Source of the DNA: Pterois miles
Taxonomy: Eukaryota > Chordata > Actinopteri > Perciformes > Scorpaenidae
Length of the DNA stretch: 64,000 nucleotides
Direction: 5' to 3'
NCBI GenBank assembly: GCA_947000775.1
Contig: CAMQGK010000048.1
Location: forward strand, 3,210,001 to 3,274,000
Below are positions 46,318-57,679 of the stretch, piece after piece. Position 1 is the stretch's first letter; every line of letters begins with the position of its first letter. Both the position numbers and the translations under genes were made by a program. The notes under the pieces are model-generated. The model searched no databases. It had not been told where the DNA came from and worked only from the letters and a program-made list of their open reading frames with translations.

Positions 46318-46705
46318 CTTCTGCGCAATATTTACACCGAACAGATTTTTTATGTGCTGAAGTCAAAGATCTCAGACCGTTTCTACGTCCACTAAAGGCC
46401 TATTTCTCTCAAACATTGTTCACAAATGTGTCTAAATCTGTGTTAGTGATCACTTCTCCTTTGCTGAAATAATCCATCCACCTCTCAGGTGGCAGATCAA
46501 GATGCTGATCAGACAGCAGGATTATTGCTCAGGTGTTCCTTAGACTGTCACAATAAGAGTCCACTCTGAAATGTGCAGTTTAAACACACAGCACGATGCC
46601 ACAGATGTCGGTAGTGTTGATGGTGCGTTCAGTCGGCCGGCTGACTGCAGGAATGTCCACCAGAGCTGCTGCCCGTGGACTGAACGTTCGTTTCTCCTCC
46701 ATAAG
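46318..46705 (+). mobile_element. Tc1/mariner element, 5' half
   Basis: The 5' noncoding region (with 'tcaaacattgttcacaaatg', 'gtgttagtgatcacttctcc', 'atccatccacctctcaggtg', 'aagatgctgatcagacagca') matches the leader of a widespread fish Tc1-like transposon. A coding start at 46596 reads MPQMSVV then VGRLTAGMSTRAAARGLNV and RFSSIS, the first helix-turn-helix of the transposase. The frame ends in a stop at 46721, just after the breakpoint near 46704. All catalytic DDE sequence is missing. Confidence 0.75.
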
Positions 46706-46800
46706 TCAGTATCTGGTGTGACCACCATGACTCAGGGCAACACACCTCCTTCACATAGCGCTGATGAGTTGATTGTGGCCTGTGGAACGTTGGCTCTGAA
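46706..46800 (-). mobile_element. Tc1/mariner element, C-terminal end, inverted
   Basis: On the minus strand the sequence reads NVPQATIN, then a deleted/frameshifted stretch corresponding to the transposase tail, then the 'ggtggtcacaccagatactg' end of the ORF. It is in opposite orientation to the adjoining 5' half, so two pieces of the same family are joined head to head, or one copy lost its middle by inversion and deletion. Confidence 0.6.
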
Positions 46801-47500
46801 TTTACACCAGACAGTGACGAAGTGCGGCTCGCTGTATATTATATATTCAGGTATTTCGTGTGCTGTTGCCACTCTTCACCTCAGGATCAGGAGCGGCAGC
46901 ACAGCTTGACATTGCTTGGCAGCTCGCTGCAGGCCGCGATTATCTCTCGATGTCAGAAAAGCATTTCATACGCTGATCATGACCTACTACTTAAAAAGAG
47001 AAAGATATGGTTTGAGAGGGGTTACACACTCCTGGTCAAAATTACTGTGAGGAACTTTAAACTTGTTATGATGTTATGATGTTATGATTCTGATGTTTCT
47101 ATACGACCTACAGACGTTAACGAGACCACGACAGAGAGTTTCTGTGTACAGTAGTTATTCTTAATGCTTGTCATCGGTGCCATCGCTAACGATTCTGGTA
47201 AAATCAGATAAAATCATGTAGGTTCACCAGAATCTCCTTCAGCTCAGACGGCAGATCTGGCTCACGGCCGCCTTCGATCGGCAGGTGAAGCACCAATAGG
47301 AGGTGGAGAACTTGGCCTCGCTGCTCCACTGGGCCCCTGTGAACCAGTACCAACACCAGGCGGATGGAGGCCCTGGATGTATCGCTGGACCCACTAGAGG
47401 GAAGGGAGGCAGGGAGAACCAGGACTGAAAGGACAAAGCTGCTTTTTTTAAATGAAAGACTCTAAATGTTGATTTGGTCGATTTTTAAAACAATACAAAC
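46801..47500. other. unassigned stretch, no gene seen
   Basis: A 47240-47430 segment has balanced composition ('cagctcagacggcagatctg', 'ccttcgatcggcaggtgaag') and weakly recalls a retroelement, but stops interrupt all frames. Confidence 0.3.
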
Positions 47501-47529
47501 ATGTATAAGTTTCCATTATTTATGTCTTT

Positions 47530-47780
47530 GCATGATTTGCTATCATTACTGTTATTAGTATTTACAACATCCAGAACACTTGACTTGTACATAGACATTT
47601 TATTTTATTATTGTATTTTTATTTTATTGGTTATTATTGTTCCTAGCTGTTATTTATATTCTGTGTAAGTACACTGAGAGAGCTACACAAAAGCAGAGTC
47701 AGAAATGCCATGTATGTATGTATGTATGTATGTATTATTATTATTATTATGTATGTATGTATGTATGTATGTATGTATGT
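47530..47780 (+). repeat. probable LINE 3' tail with (GTAT)n(ATT)n(GTAT)n
   Basis: 'gtgtaagtacactgagagag' then 'cagagtcagaaatgccatg' is a common fish non-LTR 3' end. It runs into GTAT units (47710-47735), ATT units (to 47750) and GTAT units again (to 47780). Confidence 0.5.
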
Positions 47781-47784
47781 CTGA

Positions 47785-48510
47785 TTCGGATTAGTACCTA
47801 AAATGAGAAGTCAGTGTGATCTGAGAGAAATCTAAAATAAAATCACTGCATGTCAGTTGAAGGGTGTATTTATGGAACCGATTTAGTGACGATCTGAAAA
47901 CTAGCACACTTAATAACTGAAAGGAAAGGTGACACTGAGGGTGAATGAGAATGAGGGCAGGCGTGGAGCAGGGTGAAAAATGGTGAAACACAAATGTTGT
48001 TTGTGTAATTATTTATAGACTGCACTAAAAAAAGGTTGTGATAATGACATAAAGTTTATGAAAATTATGATAAATTCAACTTATTTTATAAATTAGTGTG
48101 TTAACACCTATAACCTGCACAGTTTCACTTTGAGCCCTGGATATTAGTTTAATGTTAATATTCCAAATATCCTCTCCGAAGACAGCAGGTAATATCAGAC
48201 ATGCCACCGGACTCACATGCAGGATATTACGCTGAATTCTTTTATGGCAAACGGGCCGAAGCTGAGAGACGAGCCGGCGGCTACAGAGCACACCGGCCCA
48301 TCACAGCATATGATTACACAGGCCTTTACTGTACATCCATTTATTTATCAGCCCGCTGACACTGGAGAGCAAGGAGCAATGTGCCAAGTCACATAAAACA
48401 ATGGCAGACATTTTAATATAGAAATTGGAACGGAGGTTAGAGGGATCAAGAAAGGAGGGGTGCTACTGCAAAGTGCTGTGTGAGTGTGTACAACTGTGAA
48501 TGTACTGTAG
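47785..48510. other. unassigned, possible conserved block 48120-48420
   Basis: No gene. 48120-48420 is non-repetitive with 'tttactgtacatccatttat' and aaacaatgg (SOX-type). Confidence 0.28.
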
Positions 48511-48511
48511 C

Positions 48512-48513
<2 letters not shown>

Positions 48514-48561
<48 letters not shown>
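48514..48561. repeat. (GT)n microsatellite
   Basis: About 24 GT units. Confidence 0.97.
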
Positions 48562-48562
<1 letters not shown>

Positions 48563-48564
48563 CC

Positions 48565-49080
48565 GGACTCATCATTCACGCTGTATTGATGTTTGACCAC
48601 ATCCATCAGCCTGGCGGACATGGCTCTTTAAAGGAGCGCTCCTTTCCTCAACTATCAGCCTCTTTCTCTCCTGTTGAGTCTTTCTCTCCTCCGTTACTGC
48701 GTCCCGACTTTTAGCGTTTTCTCTTTAATGCTTTAATCTTTTCTTTATCATCTTTCCCTCCCACTTTCCTCCAGCCAGTGCATCATATCATTTTCTTTCC
48801 TGACTCCTCACCTCCTCCATCCTCTGAAGGTGGAAGAGTTTAGCAGAGTATTGCAGTGATCGGTTGTATCTGGAGAAACACACAGCAGGTTGAAAGATAA
48901 TCCACAACTAAAAACACTCCCACCCAGAGCAGGATTTAACAGCTATAGTATTTAAAACGTTCAGCGAGGATATGTCAGAAAAAAACAAAACATTTATTGT
49001 GTCTGCTTCGTGGGTATAACCCAGTAAGTGACTTAAATCTCTTAATGATGGTTAACTGTAATTCCAGGCTGACGTTGGAC
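48565..49080. other. unassigned stretch, no gene seen
   Basis: Pyrimidine-rich at 48625-48830, then AT-rich. No gene. Confidence 0.35.
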
Positions 49081-49085
49081 GAAGG

Positions 49086-49255
49086 CACAGACAACCATTC
49101 ACACTCACATTCACACCTACAGGACATTTAGAGTCGTCAGTTAACCTGCATGTCTTTGGACTGTGGGAGGAAACCGGAGCACCTGGAGGAAACCCACGCT
49201 AACACAGGGAGAACATGCTAACTCCACACAGAAGGGCCTAGCACTTACCACGTTA
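49086..49255 (-). mobile_element. SINE fragment, central part (same family as 12282)
   Basis: Minus-strand blocks 'gtgtggagttagcatgttct', 'tccaaagacatgcaggttaa', 'gtgtgaatgtgagtgtgaat' match the SINE body. The tRNA head is degraded and the (TGGA)n end is missing. Confidence 0.82.
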
Positions 49256-49285
49256 GCCCGTGTTAAAACAGGACATTCAGATTAA

Positions 49286-49444
49286 TCAAGGTCCAGCACA
49301 ATAATGAGGAAAAGGAAGGAATCTAAAGTCCAGGTAAAAGGAGGAGGAATAAATGCTCAAACACTGGCCGTCCACCCACATGTTGTGGCCCTCACTGATC
49401 GCTGTCCCGATGTCGGCCTGTGATAACGGGAAAAGACGGGCCAC
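49286..49444 (-). other. candidate coding exon, unrecognised
   Basis: On the minus strand tttgctctgttcccag|gtgg (49445/49444) is a good acceptor. The frame continues for about 52 codons (VARLFPLSQADIGTAISEG...), not low-complexity, and ends at a stop near 49286. No donor is evident, and the SINE lies just below it. It may be a terminal exon or chance. Not recognised. Confidence 0.2.
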
Positions 49445-49499
49445 CTGGGAACAGAGCAAACTTAGAGCAGTAACAGGGTACACCTAGGCTACATCCAAG

Positions 49500-50698
49500 G
49501 CCACGGCTCACATGCGACAGAGCTGCACCAGTCCCAGAGAGTACTCACCCAGCGAGGCAGTCCCTCACTCCACTGCAGCTTTCTGCTCTATGCATTTACA
49601 CTGCAGTCAGTACAGACTATGCACTATGCACGCTAAATGCTTAGCACATTGTCGTGTCCTTCATTTGCCTTTTCGTGCCACCGGGCTGAAGCAGTTGCTT
49701 CATGAGCAAGCCCCACTTCAACAGTGGGTGGGATTCTGACATGGTGGGAAATACACCATAACAGTAGGAGCATATCTCTGAAATATATACGTAGCTCCAC
49801 CTTAACAATAAATGAATAAATAAAACAAGGATTTGATTGAATGTAGCTTGATTTTCCATGACTTCACCATGAGTGGAAGGGACGTAAATGAATCTGAGCG
49901 TTATCTGAGGAGCTGTGCAAGAATCAAAGGTTGATTTATTCATCTTTAAAATTGTTACTTGTAAAGACGTAAAACACACTGTTATGAAGCTGCGTCACCA
50001 TAAAGGTTTTCAGAAGCTCGTTTTTGTTTGTTTTTTGCGGAGAAGGCTGTCTGTCTGTGACCTGTCAGTCACTTTTAATAAACTCACTGTCATCAATGAA
50101 TCTCTTTCTTCCCTCAGATTGTACACATTTTCTGCCTGAATTACCCAACATGTTAGGACACGCCTGGAGCAACACTTCAACACACTAAATATACACCAGT
50201 GTATGACCAATTACTGCTACTCAAACAACATTAAGGCAAATTAAATAATAATAATAATAAATGTATTTGCAGCATATTGTCACCCAGTGTGTGCTGGATG
50301 ATCTCAGCTTGGTGAGAAGCCCCCTAGTGGACCACACGTTCACCTACAGAATGAACACAATGAAATGTCCTGTCATCAAATGGCTTCACATCCACCTCAG
50401 CGCTGCAAGTAAAAGCTGATCTGAATAAGGAGCGAGACTTCCTCAGCTACGCTCTGATGGAGCATCTGTCTCAATTGTTTGTCGGCCTTATTTCCCCATT
50501 CCTCAGGGGGGAAGAAGAGCAGATTCTGCAAAAGGAAATTAATGAGAAAGGAACTTTTTACTGTGGACTGTGTTCCCCTGTAAATGAAAAATGACAGTAA
50601 TACGCCTTCATTCAATAATAGAAGAGAATTCAGTAAAGTAGTTTGGTGTGATGTACTGGAAGAAGCATCAGGCCAAATGGGTGCTCAGTATGTGTATA

Positions 50699-50700
<2 letters not shown>
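49500..50700. other. unassigned stretch, no gene seen
   Basis: Includes a short (ATA)n at 50246-50261. Frames up to 112 codons are domain-free. Confidence 0.3.

Positions 50701-50738
<38 letters not shown>
50701..50738. repeat. (GT)n microsatellite
   Basis: About 19 GT units. Confidence 0.97.
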
Positions 50739-50739
<1 letters not shown>

Positions 50740-50740
<1 letters not shown>

Positions 50741-51105
50741 TTATGGGAGTGATTGCCTTCAAACACAGAAAGAAGCTTTGGAGCTAAATAACACTCATAC
50801 AAGTGAAACGCCAAATTACTGAGTGCTCAGGAATAACTGAGGAATCCCTGCATGAGCCAACAGACACTGTGCATTATGTTGTAGGACAAGACGTGAGATC
50901 AACATCTGAATTTCATCTGAATTTTAATGAAGTGAATCTAATAGTTTTTACACTCGAGCAACATCTCAAGGTGCAGCAACGTCCTGCAGCACAGACACAT
51001 GCTGGAGTTCGGCTAGTATGAGCTCACACTTATGGCGACACAAAGATATATTTTAATGCAGTTTCTAGCAGCCTTCTGCATGTTGTTTTAAATTTCTATC
51101 ACCTA
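50740..51105. other. unassigned stretch, no gene seen
   Basis: Nothing recognised. Confidence 0.3.
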
Positions 51106-51107
51106 TA

Positions 51108-51108
<1 letters not shown>

Positions 51109-51197
<89 letters not shown>

Positions 51198-51200
51198 TAT
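51109..51200. repeat. compound (TA)n(GATA)n microsatellite
   Basis: About 30 TA units running into about 8 GATA/TAGA units. Confidence 0.97.
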
Positions 51201-51204
51201 CAGT

Positions 51205-52685
51205 AAAAATTTAGATTACCACTAATGATAACAGCAGTAGTAGTAGCAGTAACAATAAGAGAAATATGGCTGATAATAATGACAGTTGCAGGGTGTTAAG
51301 CAGGTGCAACAGCAGAAATAAATACCAGTGACAGGAGGAGGAAATCAAGCTGGCGGACTGCTTCGTTCCCACTTTAAAATGAAAAAGGTTGTTATTGCAG
51401 TCGTAACAGAACACGGGGGTTAAATCAAGATAACTTGTTGAAAAGTACAACCGTGTGCATGAATTCGACCTTCTACCTGTACATCATGCTCAGGGATGGA
51501 TTTTAATATAAAATAAAATGATGATCAGGTCGGTGTTTTTACTTTAATAGTGAGGCAGTGACGGACAGTGTCGGACATCATGTGGCCCATTTTTTTTAAA
51601 CTGACACATCATTAATTTAACATACGTATTCTTTCCTCACTTTCAACCCCGTCCCCTCCTTTCTTTGTCTTCCTTCCTTTCCTGCTGTCTCTGTTCCTGC
51701 TACACAAGGACTTTCAGTAAAAATATATTGATTCCTGCCTCTGTCCTCTGATGCCTCACCTTCCTCCCTCCACACACATGCACATACTTGTCTTTCTCCA
51801 TCCCTCTTCAGAGACCAAGAAAAAGCGAGCAGCAGCACTTCACCCAGTGTGTCATAAATAAAAGGGCTGGTGGATATTCAGTCGACTGATAAACTGACAT
51901 CCTGTATCAGCCAAAGTGAAAGTCAATGGAAAGCAGCCAGGAGGTTTCCTGCACAGACTGCTACACACACACACACACACACACACACGCAAATATTCAC
52001 AAATAGGCGTATAAGCATACCAACCTAGCCATTTAATGTTCTGCTCAACCGTTTTCAGCACATTTTCGTCACTATATCTCATTGGAAGATGTGTTGAACT
52101 GAACTCGACCTGATTGGTTCATCTCTACAACTTGGTTGAGGTGTGCTAGGCTTAAAACATCCACTAGGGGGCTCTCTATTCGTTGACACTGGGACTTTTC
52201 ACTCGTCCTGCTGCTAGCAAGTTGGAAAGAGAAAAATCAGTCCTGACATGTGGACTGTTTCGGCTGCACTTTCAGGTAATCTTAGTTTTTCAACAACACG
52301 TTACTTAACAGAATTATGTAACTTGATGCAACACAAAAACATCTTATAAGGATCAAATATTATTTTAAACGCTTGCTTGACCAGACAGTTGACTTTTCAT
52401 TTTATGGTAAACTTTGGCACAGAAGAACAACTCAACCGTTTGGTAACAGTTTGGTGAAATTATGGTAAGTAAATTATAGTTTTCTATGTAATGAAAACAC
52501 TTCTGTTCATGTATTGCTGTCAATATGTTACAATTATCAAATAAATTATTGAATAAATTGTTTAATATGTAGGATTTTCCTATTTATCTAACAAACATAC
52601 TGACTTTTATATATGATGGTGCATCATTTCTTTTTTTCCTTCTGTTTCTGTGTTTTACAAATAAAACAGGGATCCTAAATCATTT
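51205..52685. other. unassigned stretch with a CA block
   Basis: (CA)n at 51963-51988. Part of 52080-52680 may be the 5' noncoding region of the piggyBac element, but its terminal inverted repeat is not identified. Confidence 0.35.
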
Positions 52686-52689
52686 TGTG

Positions 52690-54346
52690 GTTCAAGGCCA
52701 CAGAATTTTCTGACCCTTGTACCAGAAGATCCTCATAACGCTGAGGCTTATCTGACTGATGACGATGACTAATAGGGGATCATTATTATCTACCCAACAA
52801 GCAGAGCTGATCGGGGATTTTTCCTCTGAATCTATGGATAAGGAGCAGATGCCCTCCACAAGAAAGTCAGCTAAGAGGAAGAAAAAAGGGGGAAAACCCT
52901 AAAACAGTCATGGAAGAGCTGGATGACACCCCTGGGTCAGCCCCAGGCTCAAAGAAGAAGGAAATGGCAGAAAAGAAAGAAAATGAGGAGAATCTGGAAG
53001 CATGTAGACATTGAGGACTTCCAGGCTCCTGATTCAGGTTTTGCACCCCCTGATGCTGTCGAGACCCCTTTCAAATGCTTCAAAATGCTCTTCACTGATG
53101 AGATGATTCAACATTTTGCTCATCAAACCAATCTGTCCTCTTCCCAGGAGTTGGGGGATCCAATCAAGACTAACCCTGGTGAGATTGAAGATTTCCTGGC
53201 TATGCTACTTTTGATTGGTGTTTTCGACTTCCCGGCCTACTGGCCTACTGGACTACTGGATCACGTTTCAACTTGATTGCTGATATCATGCTGAAGCGGA
53301 GATTCACGCTGTGATGCTGCTACATTCACTTCAATGATAATCAGCAGTGTGATGGCAGCCCTGACCGATTTTTCCCCTTTTTGAGATGTTTGGAGATGAG
53401 ATGATACAGAAGGGCTGCACTCTGCTTCAAGGTGTTCTGCCGTGCCAGTTCATCCGGCATCATCCATGACCTACAGCTCTATCAGGGGCCATCCACATTC
53501 TGCAGTGTTGATCCAGGTGAGGCAGAGCAGGAGTGGTGACAACGTTATGCAAAACCATAACACAGCCACGGCTTTCAGTTGTCTTCTGTGACAACTACTT
53601 CACTGGTTTCCACCTGGTCCTGAGCCTGCACACAAATCTGGGCATCAAGTGCATCGGCACAGTCCGATCAAACCGCATCGGTGGAGCTCAGAAGACAGGA
53701 GGACAGAAGACAAAGAGCTGATGGGGATGCAGAGCTCTTGACAAGTCTGCTGATGGGGCACTTTCAGTCAAATGGGCAATGCCTGTGGGTCAAGCCTCTT
53801 ACAAGTGTCCAACGGTGGAGCAAAGACGAGAAAGCGAAGATTGTGGCCCCATGCCCATCACTCATTCCTGCCTACAATCACCACATGGGTTGCACTGACC
53901 TTTCTGACATGCTGGTTCACCTGTACAAGACTCCAACCAAGTCCCAACAATGGTACTTGGATATGCCCTTGACCTGTGCATCTCCAGTTCCTGGCTGGTC
54001 TACAAGAGAGACTGTGGTCTACTGAAGGAAAAACCAATGCCTGTCAGAAGGTTTCCCCTGGCCGTGGCTCACAGTTTGAAACAAGTCAACAAGTCAGCAC
54101 CCAGAGTTGGTCGACCGTCCTCTGCCGCTCCACCACAGACGTCCTGTGAGAAGAAGCGCCTCCTCCCAAGACCCCCAAGACCCCAACCAGAGGTCCGCTA
54201 CGACGACTATGGACATTGGCCACTTGACACTGATAACCGGGGCGGTGCAGCCTCAGCCCGAAGGGTGTGTCAAGATGGAAATGTGGGAAGCAGAACGTTT
54301 TCTGGTGCTTGATCAGAGAGAGGGAATGCTCCACAGCATACCGTAA
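52690..54346 (+). pseudogene. decayed piggyBac-family (PGBD-like) transposase
   Basis: A DDE_Tnp_1_7 transposase broken into at least five reading segments. An acidic N-terminus (EDPHNAEAYLTDDDD) at about 52727-52771 is followed by stops. 52923-53276 holds the N-terminal dimerisation-like region with 'PFKCFKMLFTDEMIQHFA'. HDLQLYQG lies at about 53465-53490. 53533-53721 contains VVFCDNYFTGFHL and GTVRSNRIGG. 53800-54025 has the YNHHMGCTDLSDM motif. 53950-54210 reads WLVYKRDCGLL to VRYDDYGHWP. A C-terminal cysteine-rich remnant follows in a third frame (SPKGVSRWKCGKQNVF). The acidic residues expected for catalysis are still readable in separate frames, but stops and frameshifts exclude function. 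Some zinc-binding cysteines of the C-terminus are replaced. TTAA ends and inverted repeats were not found. Confidence 0.88.
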
Positions 54347-54349
54347 AAA

Positions 54350-55091
54350 ATAAAGTGGGTCCTTATTTTGTGTGTGTGCGTTTTGTTTGACAGATTTATT
54401 TCAGTCTTATTTGTTCAATGCAAGAACAGAAGTTCTTTTGAAATTTTACACGGCAGAACTGAGAAGCTGGACGTGTCGCCATGAGAGGGGGAAATACATA
54501 AAGGTCCCATATGTTTTTGACAATACAGGTGTCATTTAAAAAAATTAAAGCAAAAATCTAATCACAACAGTACTGTGATAACATAGTCTATGCAGTAAAA
54601 TTACATTACTGTGTCCCCATAACAAAATAGATCCAGTTGGATTTACACTGTTGGCCAGTGACGGTGGGACACTTTCTGACGTCCTTTTCCCAGGTAGCCT
54701 CCTGTTTTCTCCTACTGGAGGACCTGAGAGGAAAAAAACAGGAGAGGTGCCTTTTAGCAGCAGAGAAAAACTGAATAGAAAGAGTTGATCTTTTTTGTCC
54801 TTTTAATCTAGCACATTCAGCAAAGCTTTTAAATGTGGCCACAAAGTCCCTGTTCAAGTGTAAACCAGATGTTTCTTTGGAAATAATTCAAATAAAACTT
54901 AATTGGTGAGTTGAATATCGGCAAAAGTGTAACTCTCTCCTCTACTCTTCAGGAGAGGACTGACGGATCTGAAGAGTCCGGTCGATCTCACCAAGCTAGC
55001 TTATTATCTCCCCCAGCGCCCTTATCTGAATGGATGTGATGTCAGCCTCCTCTATATATCTGTCTCTCTCTGTCTGTCTCTAGGCCAAGCA

Positions 55092-55095
<4 letters not shown>
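54350..55095. other. unassigned stretch, no gene seen
   Basis: AT-rich; possibly the 3' flank of the piggyBac copy. An 'aataaagtgggtccttatt' sequence at 54348 resembles a polyadenylation signal of the old transposase gene. Confidence 0.35.

Positions 55096-55138
<43 letters not shown>
55096..55138. repeat. (GT)n microsatellite
   Basis: About 21 GT units, preceded by a (CTGT/CTCT) run at 55058-55080. Confidence 0.97.
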
Positions 55139-55139
<1 letters not shown>

Positions 55140-55439
55140 CTAGTTTGGGATTCTTCATGCAGGATGGTGTGCAGCATCCCTCCTGACTAACCTGTCTCAC
55201 CTGTCTCCTTGTTGTTTATCTAACTTTCTGACTGTTTCTCCGTCTTGTCTCTTGTCCACGTCTTTATCCATCTGTCTTATACAATCTGCTCATTCACTGC
55301 CAAGATCAACTGTCATTATCTGTCAGGTGCTAAAACAAATAGATAACTCTGAAAGGTACTTCACTTTTATGGCACCATATAAATTCTCATCGAGACACAT
55401 ATCTCAATGTCCGACGAAGCGGGGAGGAAACCATGTTTG

Positions 55440-55730
55440 ATGGGTTGTGTAATTTCCTGCAGTGTTTCCAGTGAACTAATGCTCACACCAATGGTAGTCT
55501 TAATTAATCGAGCTAATGTGTTTTTACTTACCAGTTACATTCATTAACCTCAATTAGCCTCCGAAAGTGGCATAGAACCACTACTGGCGCTTATTCCTCA
55601 CGCCGAGGAAGTGTTTTCAACAGATGTGTGTGTGCGCGGTGTGTGTATGTGTGTGTGTGTATACGTCAGTAATGGAATGATAATTGGAGCTAGGAATAAT
55701 TAATCAGTCATTACTGTGTACAATCAGAAA
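55440..55730. promoter_or_regulatory. candidate enhancer, homeodomain-site cluster
   Basis: 'agtcttaattaatcgagcta', cattaacctcaattagcc, gataattggagc and gaataattaatcag within 250 bp, split by a short GT run at 55625-55660. Noncoding. Regulatory role inferred from site density only. Confidence 0.3.
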
Positions 55731-55808
55731 AAAAGTGTTGTTAACATGTGTGTGACACTGTCAGTGCACAAGCATGCATACAGGAGTGGCACCTGAAAAT
55801 ATATACAG

Positions 55809-55863
<55 letters not shown>
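55809..55863. repeat. (TA)n microsatellite
   Basis: About 27 TA units. Confidence 0.97.
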
Positions 55864-55864
<1 letters not shown>

Positions 55865-55867
<3 letters not shown>

Positions 55868-56340
55868 CGATATATTAGCGTGCATTCCTAGTCACATTTA
55901 TTTAACCTTTCATTCAGAAATATGCTGTAATATTCAGTCTATGTGAAATTACACCCGCCAGCAGGGGGCAGGGTGAAACTCTCTGTGGTAAATGACCAGA
56001 TGACTGAGGAAGAGTTTCTTCTTCTTCTTCCGGAGACCAGGTCTGTGAAGTGTGTGCCTGGTGCTTATTGACAGCTTACTTTGGTTTGCCATTCCCGCTG
56101 ATGAATAATAACAGGTGAACTATTTCTTCTATACCATACCGTGTGAGATAAGGATGGATATTATTTTATGGCAAAGGACAATTCCAGAAAACACGGTAAC
56201 GTTGGACACGAGTGAGAACAGCAGGTCAACTAACTGAGCCAATGTTAGCAGCAGATAACAGCTGAAGTCTAGCTACTATGACGCCATCTTGTTTTATTGT
56301 TTTTCTAAGTGTTGATGGGTAAAACGTGCTTTAAACAAGA
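55865..56340. other. unassigned stretch upstream of the gypsy remnant
   Basis: Contains (CTT)n at 56009-56028. It may include decayed LTR or leader sequence, but no LTR boundary is visible. Confidence 0.3.
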
Positions 56341-56344
56341 TGCT

Positions 56345-57670
56345 GGAGCACTGAGAAGAGTTTCTGTTGGAAATAGAAACCAAACTGTTTGGACTGCACA
56401 GAGTTGGTGAGTACTGTGAACTTGCTGGCAAAGAGTCTTTGCCAGCTCTGGGTAAGCACACTGTAAAGTTTGGTGGAAGTGGGGAGTTTCTGGAGAGGGA
56501 AGACGAAGGCATGTCTGTGTTTTTGGACCTGAATGACAGTCTGGACGCTCTGCGAGAGGACCCGGCGGCGACTGACATCACAGGAGCGCCGCCACGCCTC
56601 TCTTCACCTGCGGTCGATGGCGGGCGGATGAGGCTGCCGGCTCAGCGCAGCCTGCATGGAGACGATGACCGGACGCCACTCATGTTGTCACCCAAGCAGC
56701 AGGTCGCCCAGGAGATAGCACAGGATGAGGGGATGCAAAGCAGAGGCATAGACTCCATCAGCTGCCATTCCTCCAGTGGATTCAGAAAGGACTCCAGGAT
56801 AAATAGAGATGTTGGTGAGTCAACATCAAGAGACACTTTGAGCTTTAGCCTTTAGCCTTGAACACCAGATTGAAAGTGGCCGAAGGCAAGGCTGTCCAGA
56901 AGAGGAAATTATGGAGGTCATACAGTAAGTGCTGTGAACCCTGGCTTGAAACTGAGGAGTTGTTTAGAGGGGAAATGGATCTCACCCCAGACATTCTCAG
57001 ACAAATATTAAGAGCCCACTATGCAGAAAATGATGCAGCAGTACTGTACCAACAACTGACAAAAGCTATTCAGAGACCTGGTGAAACTGCACTTGAAGTA
57101 CTTGATCTGAAGCAAAAGGTCCTGTGCCTGGGCTGGCCTGAAATATAACAGAGAGGTAGTTTACAGCCAGTGTTCTCAGTCCACCATGACTGTCAAATGA
57201 TAACATGAGAGCAGGAATGAGGATTTATCTGCAGGATGAGAACAGTAGTGATGAGCCGCTTCTGCAACACATGCAGATCCCCAGGTATAATGAAAATGAG
57301 AGAGCCCAACAGATTAAAGCTAAATAAAGCCACTCAAATAGCAAGTCTGAGCACAATAGAGAGGAGTGTAGATGAAAATGAACCTTTGACAACCCCAGTC
57401 TCAGCTAAAGCTAACAAACCGAGTAATGACAACCCCCTATTTACAAAAATGGAGGAGAGCAACACAGCAGTAAGGGAGGTCACAGGTCAAGTAGCATCCG
57501 TCATGCAAACTGTCCAGTGGGGAAGAAAAACTGTTGATGATGGCCAAACCAAAGTTCCAGCTGATGCATTTAAGAGGCCAAAGAGATGGTGAGTATTATG
57601 TCAGCAGGACAAAAAGGACTGAAATCATTGTTTTAAGTGCTGCAGTGACTCAGAATCACCTGTCAAGTGA
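56345..57670 (+). mobile_element. Ty3/gypsy-type retrotransposon, gag remnant
   Basis: The N-terminal part is open at 56367-56855. The capsid-like core follows across three frames: SLEHQIESGRRQGCPEEEI at about 56854, NPGLKLRSCLEG at about 56938, and DLTPDILRQILRAHYAEND with VLDLKQKVL at 56975-57120. The next block, IYLQDENSSDEPLLQHMQI, is at 57223-57279. A zinc-knuckle-like NHCFKCC is near 57635. This is the gag layout of fish Ty3/gypsy elements. Frameshifts, a stop after IMEVIQ and a small deletion at about 57130-57215 make it dead. Confidence 0.82.
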
Positions 57671-57679
57671 TACATGCTT

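Noticed and set aside
47239..47436. Short minus-strand frame (65 codons) or a plus-strand retroelement piece
   Set aside because: Stops in all frames of the coding-like reading and no motif strong enough to name a family.
56367..56855. 162-codon frame as a host gene
   Set aside because: It leads directly into a capsid-like gag sequence and is best read as the N-terminal part of that element.
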